Assembly: GCA_963791885.1 (NCBI GenBank)
Contig: CAWBUL010000004.1
Coordinates: 1,240,001-1,304,000 of the forward strand
Length of the DNA stretch: 64,000 bases
Source: CAVSUZ01 sp963791885
Lineage (GTDB): Bacteria; Pseudomonadota; Alphaproteobacteria; Acetobacterales; Acetobacteraceae
Direction of reading: 5' to 3'
The notes beneath the pieces were generated by a model that was not told the DNA's origin, did not search any database, and was given only the letters and a program-made list of their open reading frames with translations. Shown in pieces: positions 7,957 through 17,301 of this stretch (position 1 is the stretch's first letter; each line of letters starts with the position of its first letter). Made by a program: the position numbers and the translations under genes.

Positions 7957-9659
7957 GCCTCGATCCGCGACAGTCGGCGGGTGAGCGTCAGCACGATCAG
8001 CATGGCGATGCCGACGACAACGGTCTGGATGATGGCCATGGCAGCGGTGAGTTCGCTCGAGGAGGAGAAGAACGCCTCGACGATGGCGGGTGTCATGACC
8101 TTGCTTTGTGGCCCCATGAGCAGGATCGAGGCACCGAGTTCACGGACGCTGGCGACGAAGATGAGAAGCCAGCCGGCGATCAATCCGGGTTTGATCAGCG
8201 GCATGGTGATGGTGCGCATCCTATAGCCCCAGGGCGCGCCGCAGACTTCGCCGCACTCGTCGAGGCTTTTGTCGAGCTGCACCAGCACGCCGGAGATGGT
8301 GCGCACGCCGAGGGGTAGGAAGACAGTGATATAGGCGATGAGCAGGATCCAGAAGGTGCCGTAGATCGGCAACGGAAAGACGATCCAGGCCCACATCATG
8401 CCGAAGGCGAAGACGAGGCGCGGCACCGATTGCGGGAACATCACGACATATTCCAGCAGACCGCGGCCGGGGAGGCGCGAGCGGTTGATGATCCAGGCGA
8501 GCAATCCGGTGATGAAGATGCCGATGGTTGCGGTGACAAAACCAAGCCACAGGCTGTTCCACATGGCCACGCGTACGGCGGTTTGTGAGAAGGCGGTGCG
8601 GTACTGATCCAGCGTAAAGTTGCTGAGCTTGGGGAAGGCGGTGGAGAGGCGCTGGATGGAGGCATAAAGCAGGGTGAAGATCGGCAGGATGGCCGAGACG
8701 GTCACGTAGAAGACGCCGACGCCGAAAAAGACCCAGCGCGTGCGGCCGACATCCATGGGGCGTGGGCGGAAGGCCTTGCCCGTGACGGTCACGAAGCTGC
8801 GCCCGACGAGCATGCCGTGGTAGATGCGCAGCATCACGAACATCACCACGAAGAGGGACACGCCCATGGCGGCCGCCAGCGGCAGGCGCGGGGGGAATTG
8901 CTGGACGAGCTGATAGATCGCCGTGGTGAGCACATAGAAGCGGTTGGGCGTGCCGAGAACGAGGGCCGCGGAAAATGAGCCAAGCATCTCGGCGAAGACG
9001 AAGACAGCAGCGCCAAGAATTCCCGGCGTCACCAGCGGCAGCGTCACGCGCAGCATGGTGCGGAACCGACCGCCGCCGATGACCTGGCTCGCTTCCTCGA
9101 GCGACGGGTCCATCGATTCCATGACGGCTGCGATCATGACATACGCGACTGATCCCTCGAACAACGCCATCACCCAGGCGATGCCGACCGGTCCAGTGAT
9201 GTCGAATAGTGCGCCGCTGCCGCCGAGCGCGCGCCAGACTTGGTTGATGAAGCCGCTCTCGGGCGCGCCCAGCATGCTCCAGGCAAGCGCGCCGAGCAGC
9301 GGCGTGACGTAATAGGGCACGGTCATGAGTTGGGTCAGCGTGCGGCGGAACGGCACGTTGGTGCGGGTCAGGATCCAGGCCATGGAGAAGCCGAAGAACA
9401 GCGCGATGGCCGCGGCGACGAAGGAGACCAGCAGCGTATTGACGATGATCTGCCAGTAGTGGGTCAGCAGCACGAAGTTGCCGAAGCCGTACGCGGTTGG
9501 TGGCCGTGTGTCGGGATCTCCGACGTCCAGCGACGCCTGAATCAGATAGAAGACGGGGTAGAGCACCAAGGCAGCGGTGACGACCGCCACCCCGCCGCCG
9601 ACTAAAAACTGAGTCGGCGGTCGTCGTGTCGATGTGGCCAGGGTGAGGACCCCAGCCAT
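7953..9659 (-). CDS. ABC transporter permease, fused FbpB type
   Basis: This 568-residue membrane protein consists of two homologous permease halves. Each half has about six hydrophobic helices and an EAA-type cytoplasmic loop for the ATPase (EEASQVIGGGRFRTML in the first half, DECGEVCGAPWGYRM in the second). Such double-length permeases are characteristic of the iron(III)/FbpB family, where one polypeptide forms the whole channel. It lies 6 nt downstream of the binding-protein gene and overlaps the ATPase gene by 4 nt (ATGA), so the three proteins are translated from one operon. Confidence 0.9.
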   Translation of the reverse strand: MAGVLTLATSTRRPPTQFLVGGGVAVVTAALVLYPVFYLIQASLDVGDPDTRPPTAYGFGNFVLLTHYWQIIVNTLLVSFVAAAIALFFGFSMAWILTRTNVPFRRTLTQLMTVPYYVTPLLGALAWSMLGAPESGFINQVWRALGGSGALFDITGPVGIAWVMALFEGSVAYVMIAAVMESMDPSLEEASQVIGGGRFRTMLRVTLPLVTPGILGAAVFVFAEMLGSFSAALVLGTPNRFYVLTTAIYQLVQQFPPRLPLAAAMGVSLFVVMFVMLRIYHGMLVGRSFVTVTGKAFRPRPMDVGRTRWVFFGVGVFYVTVSAILPIFTLLYASIQRLSTAFPKLSNFTLDQYRTAFSQTAVRVAMWNSLWLGFVTATIGIFITGLLAWIINRSRLPGRGLLEYVVMFPQSVPRLVFAFGMMWAWIVFPLPIYGTFWILLIAYITVFLPLGVRTISGVLVQLDKSLDECGEVCGAPWGYRMRTITMPLIKPGLIAGWLLIFVASVRELGASILLMGPQSKVMTPAIVEAFFSSSSELTAAMAIIQTVVVGIAMLIVLTLTRRLSRIEA

Positions 9660-9665
9660 GCGCGG

Positions 9666-10757
9666 CTACAGTCCCCCCAGCCCCATCATCGCGTTCCATT
9701 GCTTGACGAAGACCGGCATCGCCGCGGCCAGCGCGGGCACGTCGGTCGGCATAAGCAATTTCAGCGCGGAGAGTTTGATATCGCCCATCGGCTGCGCGTC
9801 TTTCCGCAGCGATGGGTAATAGAGATAAGGGTTGTTCTGGTAGAGACCCTGCCCGCGCGGAGAGGCCAGCCAATCAATGAACAGACGTGCGGCTTCCGGA
9901 TGCGGTGCTTTGTCCACAATACCGGCGACTGTCGGTGTCGCTGGCATACCGTCGGGTGGGGTGACGAAGGCCACAGGCGCACCCTTGTTCTTCACGAGGA
10001 GGTAGCCCGCCCACTCGGCCAGCCCGCAGATCTTGTCGTCGCCCTTGGAGAGGCGGTCGAAGATCTGCGCGCGTGAATCGAATCCCTTTGGCTTCTGCTT
10101 GGCGAACTGAGTCCAGAAATCATCGCCGTACATTTTCCGAAATTCGTACCACTGCACAAATTGCGTGCCGCTGGTCGCCTGCTTCATGCTGATTGCGTTT
10201 TTCCAGCGCGGATCGAGCAGGTCCTTCCAGTTCTTGGGTGCGTCGGCGGCGGGGGTCAGATTAGTGTTGTAGGCGATACCGACGAAGGTGACACCCGAGA
10301 AGAAGAAGTAACCGGCCGGGTCGCTCAGGTATTCCGAGGGGAAGAATTGGTATTGCGGGGAAGCGTATTGCTCGTATCCGCCGCGTTTTTTGAAATCGTA
10401 GGCCGTGCTGATGTCGGAGAATTGGATGGCGTCGGCGAGGAAGCGACCGGCCGAGCGTTCGGCGAGGATCTTGCTGTAGAGCGCGCCATTTTGCAGTCGT
10501 GTGTAGGACGCCCTGATCTTCGGGAAGTCTTTCGAGAAGGCTTCCGTGATTGCGGCGCCGGCGGGATCGCTGTCATGGGTGTAGAAAAGAACGGCGCCCT
10601 CTTGTTCCGCTTTGGTGACGTCAGCCGCCGTTTCGAACCCAGCGGAGGTCATTGTTGCTTTGCGGTCCTGCGCGAAGGCGGTGCTGCTGGCCAGGACGGC
10701 GGCCGCTGTGCCCTGCATGAGCCGCCGACGCGAAAGAGCTTTCGATATCAGATCCAT
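9666..10757 (-). CDS. Periplasmic binding protein of an Fe(III)-type ABC importer
   Basis: This 363-residue protein starts at ATG 10757 behind GGGGAG. Its N-terminus (SRRRLMQG, a hydrophobic stretch, then STAFA) looks like a Tat-type signal peptide with cleavage after AFA. The body has features of family 1 binding proteins such as FbpA (FYTHDSDPAGAAITEAF, LFIDWLASPRGQGLY). A Tyr-rich segment, NPYLYYPSL, lies near the C-terminus. It would capture the substrate in the periplasm and hand it to the downstream permease. It is the first gene of the operon. Iron is the likely ligand, but the coordinating residues were not verified. Confidence 0.85.
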   Translation of the reverse strand: MDLISKALSRRRLMQGTAAAVLASSTAFAQDRKATMTSAGFETAADVTKAEQEGAVLFYTHDSDPAGAAITEAFSKDFPKIRASYTRLQNGALYSKILAERSAGRFLADAIQFSDISTAYDFKKRGGYEQYASPQYQFFPSEYLSDPAGYFFFSGVTFVGIAYNTNLTPAADAPKNWKDLLDPRWKNAISMKQATSGTQFVQWYEFRKMYGDDFWTQFAKQKPKGFDSRAQIFDRLSKGDDKICGLAEWAGYLLVKNKGAPVAFVTPPDGMPATPTVAGIVDKAPHPEAARLFIDWLASPRGQGLYQNNPYLYYPSLRKDAQPMGDIKLSALKLLMPTDVPALAAAMPVFVKQWNAMMGLGGL

Positions 10758-10925
10758 CGCCGTTTTCTCCCCAAATGAACGCGCTTATCTTTTCGCGGCG
10801 CGTGCTGCTCGAGGCAAACTAGGGCAGCAATACAACACCGTTACGCGCTGCTTGAAATTCAGGCAAATGCCAGCCACGCGATCGATTCTTACTTCATTGC
10901 CTCTGCGGCTTGAGGCGATCGGGCT
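10758..10925 (-). other. Intergenic region between tolB and the importer operon
   Basis: This 168-nt stretch is where pal would be expected after tolB. It contains no lipoprotein-like reading frame. It probably holds the promoter of the iron-type importer. I see no clear -35/-10 pair, inverted repeat or terminator with a T-run. Confidence 0.4.
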
Positions 10926-12287
10926 CTACCCGCCGAGCGGCGACCAGGCCGGGTCGGACGCGTTGGTCGAGGTCGGGATATTGCGCTGGTTGAAGCCCGT
11001 GATGTCGATCGAGGCCAGGTGCGACGAGAACCCCTGGCCCTGGCTGCCATAGGCGCGGGTGGTGCTGAAATACATGATGACGCGGCCGTTGGGGCAGAAG
11101 GTGGGGCCCTCCACGTCCCAGCCCTCGGCGATCAGGCGCTCGCCGCTGCCATCGGGGTGCATGACGCCGATGGAGAAATTGCCCTCGTCACCGCCGTAGC
11201 GGGTGAAGGCGATCAGGTCGCCGCGAGGCGACCAGACGGGGCTGCCGTATTTACCGCTGCCGAAGCTGATGCGCCGAGCGCCTCCACCGGAGGCGCCCAT
11301 GACGTAGAGCTGCGGCGTGCCATCGCGGTCGGAGTTAAAGACGATCTGTGAGCCGTCGGGGCTGTAGCAGGGGCTGACATCGATCGAGTTGCTGTTGGTG
11401 AGGGCGACGGCGGCGCCACCGGACAGGCCGACGCGAACGATCTGCGAGCCCTGTCCGCGCGCGAGGGCCATGACCACGGCGCTGCCGTCGGGCGAGAAGC
11501 GGGGGGCGAAGGTCATGCCCTGGAAGTCGCCGAGCACGCTCTGCCGGCCGGAGCCGAGGTCGAACAGATACACCCGCGGCCGATTGTTGGCGTAGCTCAT
11601 GAAGCAGATCTGGTCGCGCACGGGGGAGAACCGCGGGGTCAGCACGGGCCATTCGCCGCCGGTCAGGAAGCGACCATTGGCGCCGTCCTGGTCCATGATG
11701 GCGAGACGCTTGGTCTCGCGGCCGCGCGGGCCGGTGATGCCGACATAAACGATGCGGGTGTCGAAGTAGCCTTTCTCGCCGAGCAGGCGCTCGTAGATCG
11801 CATCGGCGATGATGTGGGCGATGCGGCGCCAGTTGCTGTCCGTGGTCGTGTAGGCGGTGCCCTGAAGCTGGGTCTGGGGAAGCACATCCCAGAGGCGGAA
11901 CTCGACCCGGGCGGACCCGCCGCCGCCTGAGACGTCGCCGGTGACGAGGGCCTGGGCGCCCGTGGCGGCGTAGGTCTGGAAGTTGGGGACGCCGGTAACG
12001 GGCTGGGCACCGTAGGCGTCCTGGCCGAGGACCCGGAACAGGCCGCAACTGGAGAGATCGTTGCTGATGACCTGAACCATCTGCGTGCCGAGCTGGGTAT
12101 CGCCGCCAAAATTGGGGATGGCGATCGGGATAGGGGCGGCACGGGCGCGGTTGACGTCGATGACGGCGCTCTGGCCGGAAGCCGCGGGGGCGCTCCCCTG
12201 GGCGGATTGGCCCAGGGCGGGCAGAGGGGCGGCGAGCAGGCTGGCGCCGAGCAGCAGCGAGCGGCGGCGAATTAGGGTGTCTGTCAT
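10926..12287 (-). CDS. tolB: Tol-Pal system protein TolB
   Basis: The start is placed at ATG 12287 (MTDTLIRRRSLLLGAS), 12 codons inside the longest frame, because this gives a normal signal peptide with a twin-arginine-like RRR, a hydrophobic core and an ALGQS cleavage site. The 453-residue product has an N-terminal domain followed by a beta-propeller of repeats such as RFSPVRDQICFMS, RFSPDGSAVVMAL, CYSPDGSQIVFNSDRDG and VWSPRGDLIAFTR, the TolB signature. It acts in the periplasm, linking TolA to Pal during outer-membrane constriction. It is the last gene of the tol cluster, and no pal gene follows. Confidence 0.95.
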   Translation of the reverse strand: MTDTLIRRRSLLLGASLLAAPLPALGQSAQGSAPAASGQSAVIDVNRARAAPIPIAIPNFGGDTQLGTQMVQVISNDLSSCGLFRVLGQDAYGAQPVTGVPNFQTYAATGAQALVTGDVSGGGGSARVEFRLWDVLPQTQLQGTAYTTTDSNWRRIAHIIADAIYERLLGEKGYFDTRIVYVGITGPRGRETKRLAIMDQDGANGRFLTGGEWPVLTPRFSPVRDQICFMSYANNRPRVYLFDLGSGRQSVLGDFQGMTFAPRFSPDGSAVVMALARGQGSQIVRVGLSGGAAVALTNSNSIDVSPCYSPDGSQIVFNSDRDGTPQLYVMGASGGGARRISFGSGKYGSPVWSPRGDLIAFTRYGGDEGNFSIGVMHPDGSGERLIAEGWDVEGPTFCPNGRVIMYFSTTRAYGSQGQGFSSHLASIDITGFNQRNIPTSTNASDPAWSPLGG

Positions 12288-12376
12288 GCGCGGGTGTCTT
12301 TCACGACGGCCGGAGGGGCGCAACGCCGCAATGGTTGCTTCTCAATCATTTCATCCACTTACGGTACTTCATCAGG

Positions 12377-13375
12377 TTACGGACTGAACCGGAACGTCAG
12401 CACGTTGATCTTGCCGAGCATCGAGCGGGGCAGGGGCAGGGCGGCGCAGGCGGGATCGAGCACAGCGCGGACGGCACGCTCGGCGAAGGCACGGAAGAGC
12501 GGATCGCTGAGCTTGCCCTGATCCTGGGTAGCGACGACGGCCTCGCGGACCACACCGGTCTGGTCGGTGGTGACGGTCAGCATGGCGTGCATCTTGTCGA
12601 GATTCAGTGCGCCGGGGTCGGTGGTCCAGCACGGCCGGACGTGATCACCAATGGCGCCGCGCTCGGCCGCGGTGAGGGCCGCGGTGTCATTGCCGTTCGG
12701 GCTGCCGCCGCCATTCGGAGCACCGCCCTGGGCTGGGTTGTAACGAGCCAGGGGCGGCGATTTCTGCTGTTGCAGCGTGCGGAGCTTGGCCAGCGTGTTC
12801 TCCAGCGCGTCGCTCTGTGGCGCCGGGTTTTTGGTCGGATTGGGCTGCGAGGTCGCGCTGGGCAGCGGAGGCGGCGGCACGGGCAGAGGCGGTATCGGCA
12901 GCGGTGGGCTGGGCGGCGCCGGCGCTTGCGTGGGCTGCGGCGGCGGAGGCGTCGGCGGAGGCGGCACGGGCAGGGTCGGCGCCGGCTCCGGCGAGGGCTG
13001 AGGCGGCGGCGTTGGGGTCGGTGGTGTCGGCAGCGGTACTGCCTGTGTCGGCGACGGTGGCGGGGGTGGAGGCGGCGGCGGTGGCGGTGGCGCGAACTCG
13101 TTCGGGATCGGTTTGGGCTGTTGCTCGGCCGGCGGGGCCTGGGTTTGCGTCGGGGTGTTGGCCGGCGCGGGCACCGGCGCCGGTGCGTTCGCCTTCATCG
13201 TGGTCTGGGCCTGGCCCTGGAAGACCATGTCTACCGTGTCTTCCGGTGGCGCTTCGGGCGTGTGCCAGATGGGAAGGCCGATGAGCAGGGCGGCAATGAT
13301 CAGGACGTGCAAGCCGGCCGAGACGGCCGCGCCTCGGCGCAGTTCAGGATCGAAGCCGTTCAGCCAGTCCCGCAT
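12377..13375 (-). CDS. tolA: Cell-envelope integrity protein TolA
   Basis: This 332-residue protein has a single N-terminal membrane segment (about residues 20-37). A very long Pro-rich linker with runs of eight to ten prolines follows, then a C-terminal TonB/TolA-like domain (residues about 235-332). The linker replaces the Ala/Lys-rich helix of enterobacterial TolA, as is usual in alphaproteobacteria. It spans the periplasm and couples the TolQR motor to TolB/Pal. It starts 7 nt after tolR. Confidence 0.9.
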   Translation of the reverse strand: MRDWLNGFDPELRRGAAVSAGLHVLIIAALLIGLPIWHTPEAPPEDTVDMVFQGQAQTTMKANAPAPVPAPANTPTQTQAPPAEQQPKPIPNEFAPPPPPPPPPPPPSPTQAVPLPTPPTPTPPPQPSPEPAPTLPVPPPPTPPPPQPTQAPAPPSPPLPIPPLPVPPPPLPSATSQPNPTKNPAPQSDALENTLAKLRTLQQQKSPPLARYNPAQGGAPNGGGSPNGNDTAALTAAERGAIGDHVRPCWTTDPGALNLDKMHAMLTVTTDQTGVVREAVVATQDQGKLSDPLFRAFAERAVRAVLDPACAALPLPRSMLGKINVLTFRFSP

Positions 13376-13382
13376 GAAGGGA

Positions 13383-13880
13383 TCAGCCGGCCCTCGGGGC
13401 CGAGGTGGTCGGCGGGGTTGCCTGTGAGGCGGCGGGCTTCGGGGTGGGGGCCGGCCCGGAGGGTGGCTGGGCGAGCAAAGCCACCTTGGTGAAGCCGCCT
13501 TGGGTGATCGTGCCCATCACCTGCATGACCAGGCCGTAGGAGATGTCCTTGTCGCCGCGAACGAAAATGCGGCGGTCGTTGTTGTTCTGCGATACCGCCT
13601 GCAGGCGGGTGACGAGTTCGGGAAGCTGTATCTCGTCGTTCTGCAGGAAGATCTTGCCTTCGGCATTAATGGACACGGTCAGCGGCGTGCTGTCGGTGTT
13701 CAGCGGCTTGGCGTCGGTTTGGGGAAGATCGACGTTGACGCCCGAGGTCATGAGTGGCGCCGTGATCATGAATATCACCAGCAGCACAAGCATGACGTCG
13801 ACCAGCGGGGTGACGTTGATCTCCGACAGCGGCTTATACCGGCCGCGTCCCTTGCCGTTCATGAGCGGGGAGGCGGCCAT
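13383..13880 (-). CDS. tolR: Biopolymer transport protein TolR (ExbD family)
   Basis: The 165-residue product carries the ExbD/TolR hallmark SEINVTPLVDVMLVLLVIFM, with the conserved membrane Asp needed for proton-driven motion. A periplasmic domain (INAEGKIFLQNDEIQ, RGDKDISYGLVMQVM) and a Pro/Ala-rich tail longer than usual follow. It sits between tolQ and tolA, 2 nt from tolQ, and forms the stator with TolQ. Confidence 0.95.
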   Translation of the reverse strand: MAASPLMNGKGRGRYKPLSEINVTPLVDVMLVLLVIFMITAPLMTSGVNVDLPQTDAKPLNTDSTPLTVSINAEGKIFLQNDEIQLPELVTRLQAVSQNNNDRRIFVRGDKDISYGLVMQVMGTITQGGFTKVALLAQPPSGPAPTPKPAASQATPPTTSAPRAG

Positions 13881-13882
13881 GG

Positions 13883-14599
<717 letters not shown>

Positions 14600-14614
14600 T
14601 CTATCCAACTCCGT

Positions 14615-15035
14615 CTACTGCGCGGGCTTGTCGGCCCGCATGGTCTCGAAAGCGTCCCGCCAGCGGCGGGGAATGCGTGCTGGCCGGCTTCCCCCTGGAG
14701 GGAGGCAGGCGAGTTCCACGGTCAAGGCAGCGCACTGTACCAGAGGGCCCGTGCACCTGCTGTTGCAGGACCAAGGATGCCGCTCGCACCTGCTCGATCT
14801 GCGTAAAAACCTCCAGCGAATTGTCCAGCCGGGCGGCACGGAGATAGTCTACTTTGATGCGGCGCACCACGAACATGAGATTGCAATCGCGTAGCATCTC
14901 GGCATGGGGGACTCCCATGGCACGCAGGGCTTCCGTGCGCGCGCGCTCGGCAAAACGCAAGTAGGCAGCGTGGTAGACCATGCCGCCGGCATCGGTGTCC
15001 TCGTAATAGACGCGCAGCGTGAAACGATGGGTCAC
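14615..15035 (-). pseudogene. ybgC: Acyl-CoA thioesterase YbgC, frameshifted
   Basis: The N-terminal part has the hotdog thioesterase motif YYEDTDAGGMVYHAAYLRF with the catalytic Asp, and the reading frame is normal to about codon 97. The conserved C-terminal strand (AALTVELACL, then RPARIPRRWRDAF) then continues in another frame to a stop at 14615. Dropping one base near 14744 joins the two frames into a 139-residue protein, the family's usual length. The unbroken frame instead runs on with non-conserved sequence to 14601. The start is GTG 15035, overlapping the ruvB stop. YbgC acts on short acyl-CoA or acyl-ACP and is the standard first gene of tol operons. It is either a real mutation or a sequencing error. 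Confidence 0.8.
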
Positions 15036-16066
15036 GCTTCATCACGCAAAAAATCGAGCTGGTCAGGCTGTCTGGGCGGCGGCGTGAGGTTGAGGTGTTG
15101 CCAGCCAGGGAGGCCGAGCATGCGGCCGCGGCTGGTGCGAAGGATCAGGCCCTCCTGGATCAGGAAGGGTTCGACGACGTCTTCCAACGTGTCCCGGGCC
15201 TCGGACAGGGCCGCGGCCAGGGTCTCGATACCAACGGGACCGCCGGCGTGGTGTTCGGCGATGCGCAGGAGGTAGCGGCGGTCCATGGCGTCGAGGCCGA
15301 GGGCATCGACCTCTAGCCGGGTCAGGGCCGCGTCGGCGGTGATCCGGTCGATCTCGGGCGTGCCGCCGACAGCGGCGAAGTCGCGGACGCGGCGGAGCAG
15401 GCGCCCGGCGATTCGGGGGGTGCCGCGGGAGCGGCGGGCGATTTCCCGGGCGCCGTCCTGGGTGAGGTTCATGCCGAGTTTCTCGGCGCCGCGGCGGACG
15501 ATGAGCTCGAGCTCCTCGGGCGTGTAGAGGACGAGGCGCAGCGGGATGCCGAAGCGGTCGCGCAGGGGGGTGGCGAGCAGGCCGGCGCGGGTGGTGGCGC
15601 CGACGAGGGTGAAGGGGGGCAGGTCGATGCGTACGGAACGGGCTGAGGGGCCTTCGCCGATGATCAGGTCGAGCTGAAAGTCCTCCATCGCGGGATAGAG
15701 GATTTCCTCGATGGCGGGCTGCAGCCGGTGGATTTCGTCGATGAAGAGGACGTCGCGCGGCTGCAGGTTGGTCAGGATGGCGGCGAGATCTCCGGCGCGC
15801 TGGATGACGGGGCCGGAGGTGGCACGGAAGCCGACGCCGAGTTCGCGGGCGATGATTTGGGCGAGGGTGGTCTTGCCGAGGCCGGGGGGTCCGTGGAGCA
15901 GGACGTGGTCGAGGGCCTCGGCGCGGGCGCGCGCAGCTTCGATGAAGACGGCGAGGTTATCGCGTGTGGTCTTTTGACCGATGAATTCATTGAGGCGCTG
16001 GGGGCGAAGGGAGGCTTCGCCGAGATCGTCCTCGGTGCGGTTGGGTGTGAGGGTGCGGTCGGACAC
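15032..16066 (-). CDS. ruvB: Holliday junction branch-migration ATPase RuvB
   Basis: This 344-residue AAA+ helicase has Walker A GPPGLGKT (59-66), Walker B LFIDE (107-111), the sensor motif GATTRAGLL with arginine-finger context, and the C-terminal winged helix (RTSRGRMLGLPGWQHL). It drives branch migration of Holliday junctions bound by RuvA. It is the first gene of the ruvB-ybgC-tol run, overlapping ybgC by 4 nt. Its partners ruvA and ruvC lie about 23 kb away at 38588-39705 instead of beside it. Confidence 0.97.
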   Translation of the reverse strand: MSDRTLTPNRTEDDLGEASLRPQRLNEFIGQKTTRDNLAVFIEAARARAEALDHVLLHGPPGLGKTTLAQIIARELGVGFRATSGPVIQRAGDLAAILTNLQPRDVLFIDEIHRLQPAIEEILYPAMEDFQLDLIIGEGPSARSVRIDLPPFTLVGATTRAGLLATPLRDRFGIPLRLVLYTPEELELIVRRGAEKLGMNLTQDGAREIARRSRGTPRIAGRLLRRVRDFAAVGGTPEIDRITADAALTRLEVDALGLDAMDRRYLLRIAEHHAGGPVGIETLAAALSEARDTLEDVVEPFLIQEGLILRTSRGRMLGLPGWQHLNLTPPPRQPDQLDFLRDEA

Positions 16067-16596
16067 GCGGGGGGAGTGTGTAGCGGGGGGGTGGAGTTGG
16101 GGGGAAGGGGTGAGAGTGGGTTTGGAGTTCTCGGGAGAGTTCTCAGTTATCGGAGTGTGGGAATTTGGATCATGCAGTGAGATTGCCGTTGGTCTGGGTG
16201 TGCTGGCGAGTCTCAGCCGAATCCCAGTTGCATGATTCGTGGATTCGGGATCGTGGGATGAGATGAACGGCCTTGGAGTACGTTAAGGGCCTAGTCTCGC
16301 CAAAATCTCAGTTACTGTATTTCGAGTCCGACGGATCATAGAATGAGACGAACTTAAAGTATGGGCGCTGAGGGAGGTGAATGTCGTGCGGGTTGGCGGT
16401 GTTTGCAACCCTAACCGACCAGTCTGAAACCCGGAACCGCAACTCAAACCGATGCCAGCAACCCTGACGGCACTCTCGATCAACACCACGGCCCCGCCAT
16501 GGTATTGGCACGTCTGGTTCTTTGGTTTGCTGATTCTCAAGATTTTTGGTTCGTTGAACCGACGCGGAGCGCAGTAAGGTGGAAGTCAAAGCGGCG
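16067..16596. other. 530-nt intergenic region, no gene recognised
   Basis: Upstream of ruvB the plus strand has a run of G-rich sequence (around 16066-16140), then more AT-rich DNA. Loosely related segments recur, for example GATCGTGGGATGAGATGAAC at 16250 and GATCATAGAATGAGACGAAC at 16336, and CTCAGTTATC at 16142 and CTCAGTTACT at 16308, as if an old duplication had decayed. ORFs here have poor coding character. Promoters for ruvB and the lipoprotein gene must lie here, but I could not assign them. Confidence 0.4.
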
Positions 16597-17100
16597 ATGT
16601 TCACGACGCGTGCGGATCGCAATTCTATCAATCCGGCAAGCGTCATCGTGGCTCTGCTGCTGACTTCCTGCACGGTGCAAATGAGCCGGACACCGGGTGG
16701 CGGCATGACGGTGACGCACATGGAAGTGCGACAGCCCGGCTCGGCCCCGAGGACGATCCTACCGAGCCAGCCGGTGGCCCCGGCACCGCCTTTCACGCCC
16801 GGCAGTCTGGACGGCGTTTACTCCGGTATCGCCAGTCAGCTCGGCACCGCCGGAGGACGCTGCCTGACAGACCAGAGAGTCACCAACTTTCGCGTGTCAG
16901 GGAACACGGTGCGCTGGGGCGGCTTCCGCGGAACCATCGACAGAAACGGCGGCGTGCAGATCGTACATGGGCGGGACTGGTTATATGGTGAGTTCATCGG
17001 AACTCAGTTCAGCGGTGTGTTGGAGCGGACCGGGATTGGCGGGATTGGGAGTCGCCAGAATCCCGGCTGCTCCTACCGATTGCTGCTGCAACGCGGCTAA
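16597..17100 (+). CDS. Putative small lipoprotein, paralogue of the gene at 61133
   Basis: I place the start at ATG 16597 with GGAAG 11 nt upstream (a GTG at 16579 is also possible), giving 167 residues. The hydrophobic stretch VIVALLLTSC ends in a lipobox (LTSC), so it is probably a lipoprotein. The C-terminal 90 residues (LDGVYSGIAS, GFRGTIDRNGGVQIVHG, YGEFIGTQFSGVLER, NPGCSYRL) align with the second lipoprotein (YDGVYEGQAT, NLRGEVQPNGQVRLVFG, VGQFEGTHFSGQIMN, QPACNFNL). Two cysteines are conserved, suggesting a small disulfide-linked beta domain. Its function is unknown. Confidence 0.65.
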   Translation: MFTTRADRNSINPASVIVALLLTSCTVQMSRTPGGGMTVTHMEVRQPGSAPRTILPSQPVAPAPPFTPGSLDGVYSGIASQLGTAGGRCLTDQRVTNFRVSGNTVRWGGFRGTIDRNGGVQIVHGRDWLYGEFIGTQFSGVLERTGIGGIGSRQNPGCSYRLLLQRG

Positions 17101-17119
17101 GTGATCGATCGCCCGCTTC

Positions 17120-17123
17120 TTAG
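17120..17123. repeat. Target-site duplication TTAG, left of the IS701-like element
   Basis: TTAG directly precedes the left inverted repeat and is repeated at 18570-18573. Confidence 0.75.
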
Positions 17124-17301
17124 TACTACAGTTGCACATTGCACCGGCGCTTTCGATGAGCCTGCGCGGCGGTGGCTTGATGCCGTCGTCTCTAGCGTGA
17201 CCAAGCGAGCACGTAGCGGGTTCTGGAGATGGGCGCGAGGAGCAAGCGCGCGATGAGATAGCGGATCTCCGGCACGCTTGGCGGAGCGGTGGCGGGGATC
17301 A

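Noticed and set aside
12335..13492. 385-codon plus-strand ORF opposite tolA
   Set aside because: It is the antisense of the Pro-rich tolA linker, giving long Arg/Gly runs; tolA is certain on the minus strand.
14735..14755. Programmed ribosomal frameshift in ybgC
   Set aside because: No slippery heptamer or downstream structure is obvious, and ybgC is not known to use frameshifting; mutation or error is simpler.
16066..16140. G-quadruplex or regulatory G-run upstream of ruvB
   Set aside because: The runs are irregular and in generally GC-rich DNA; nothing else supports a function.
16308..16796. 162-codon minus-strand ORF in the ruvB-lipoprotein gap
   Set aside because: No ribosome site, no motif, and it overlaps the start of the lipoprotein gene.
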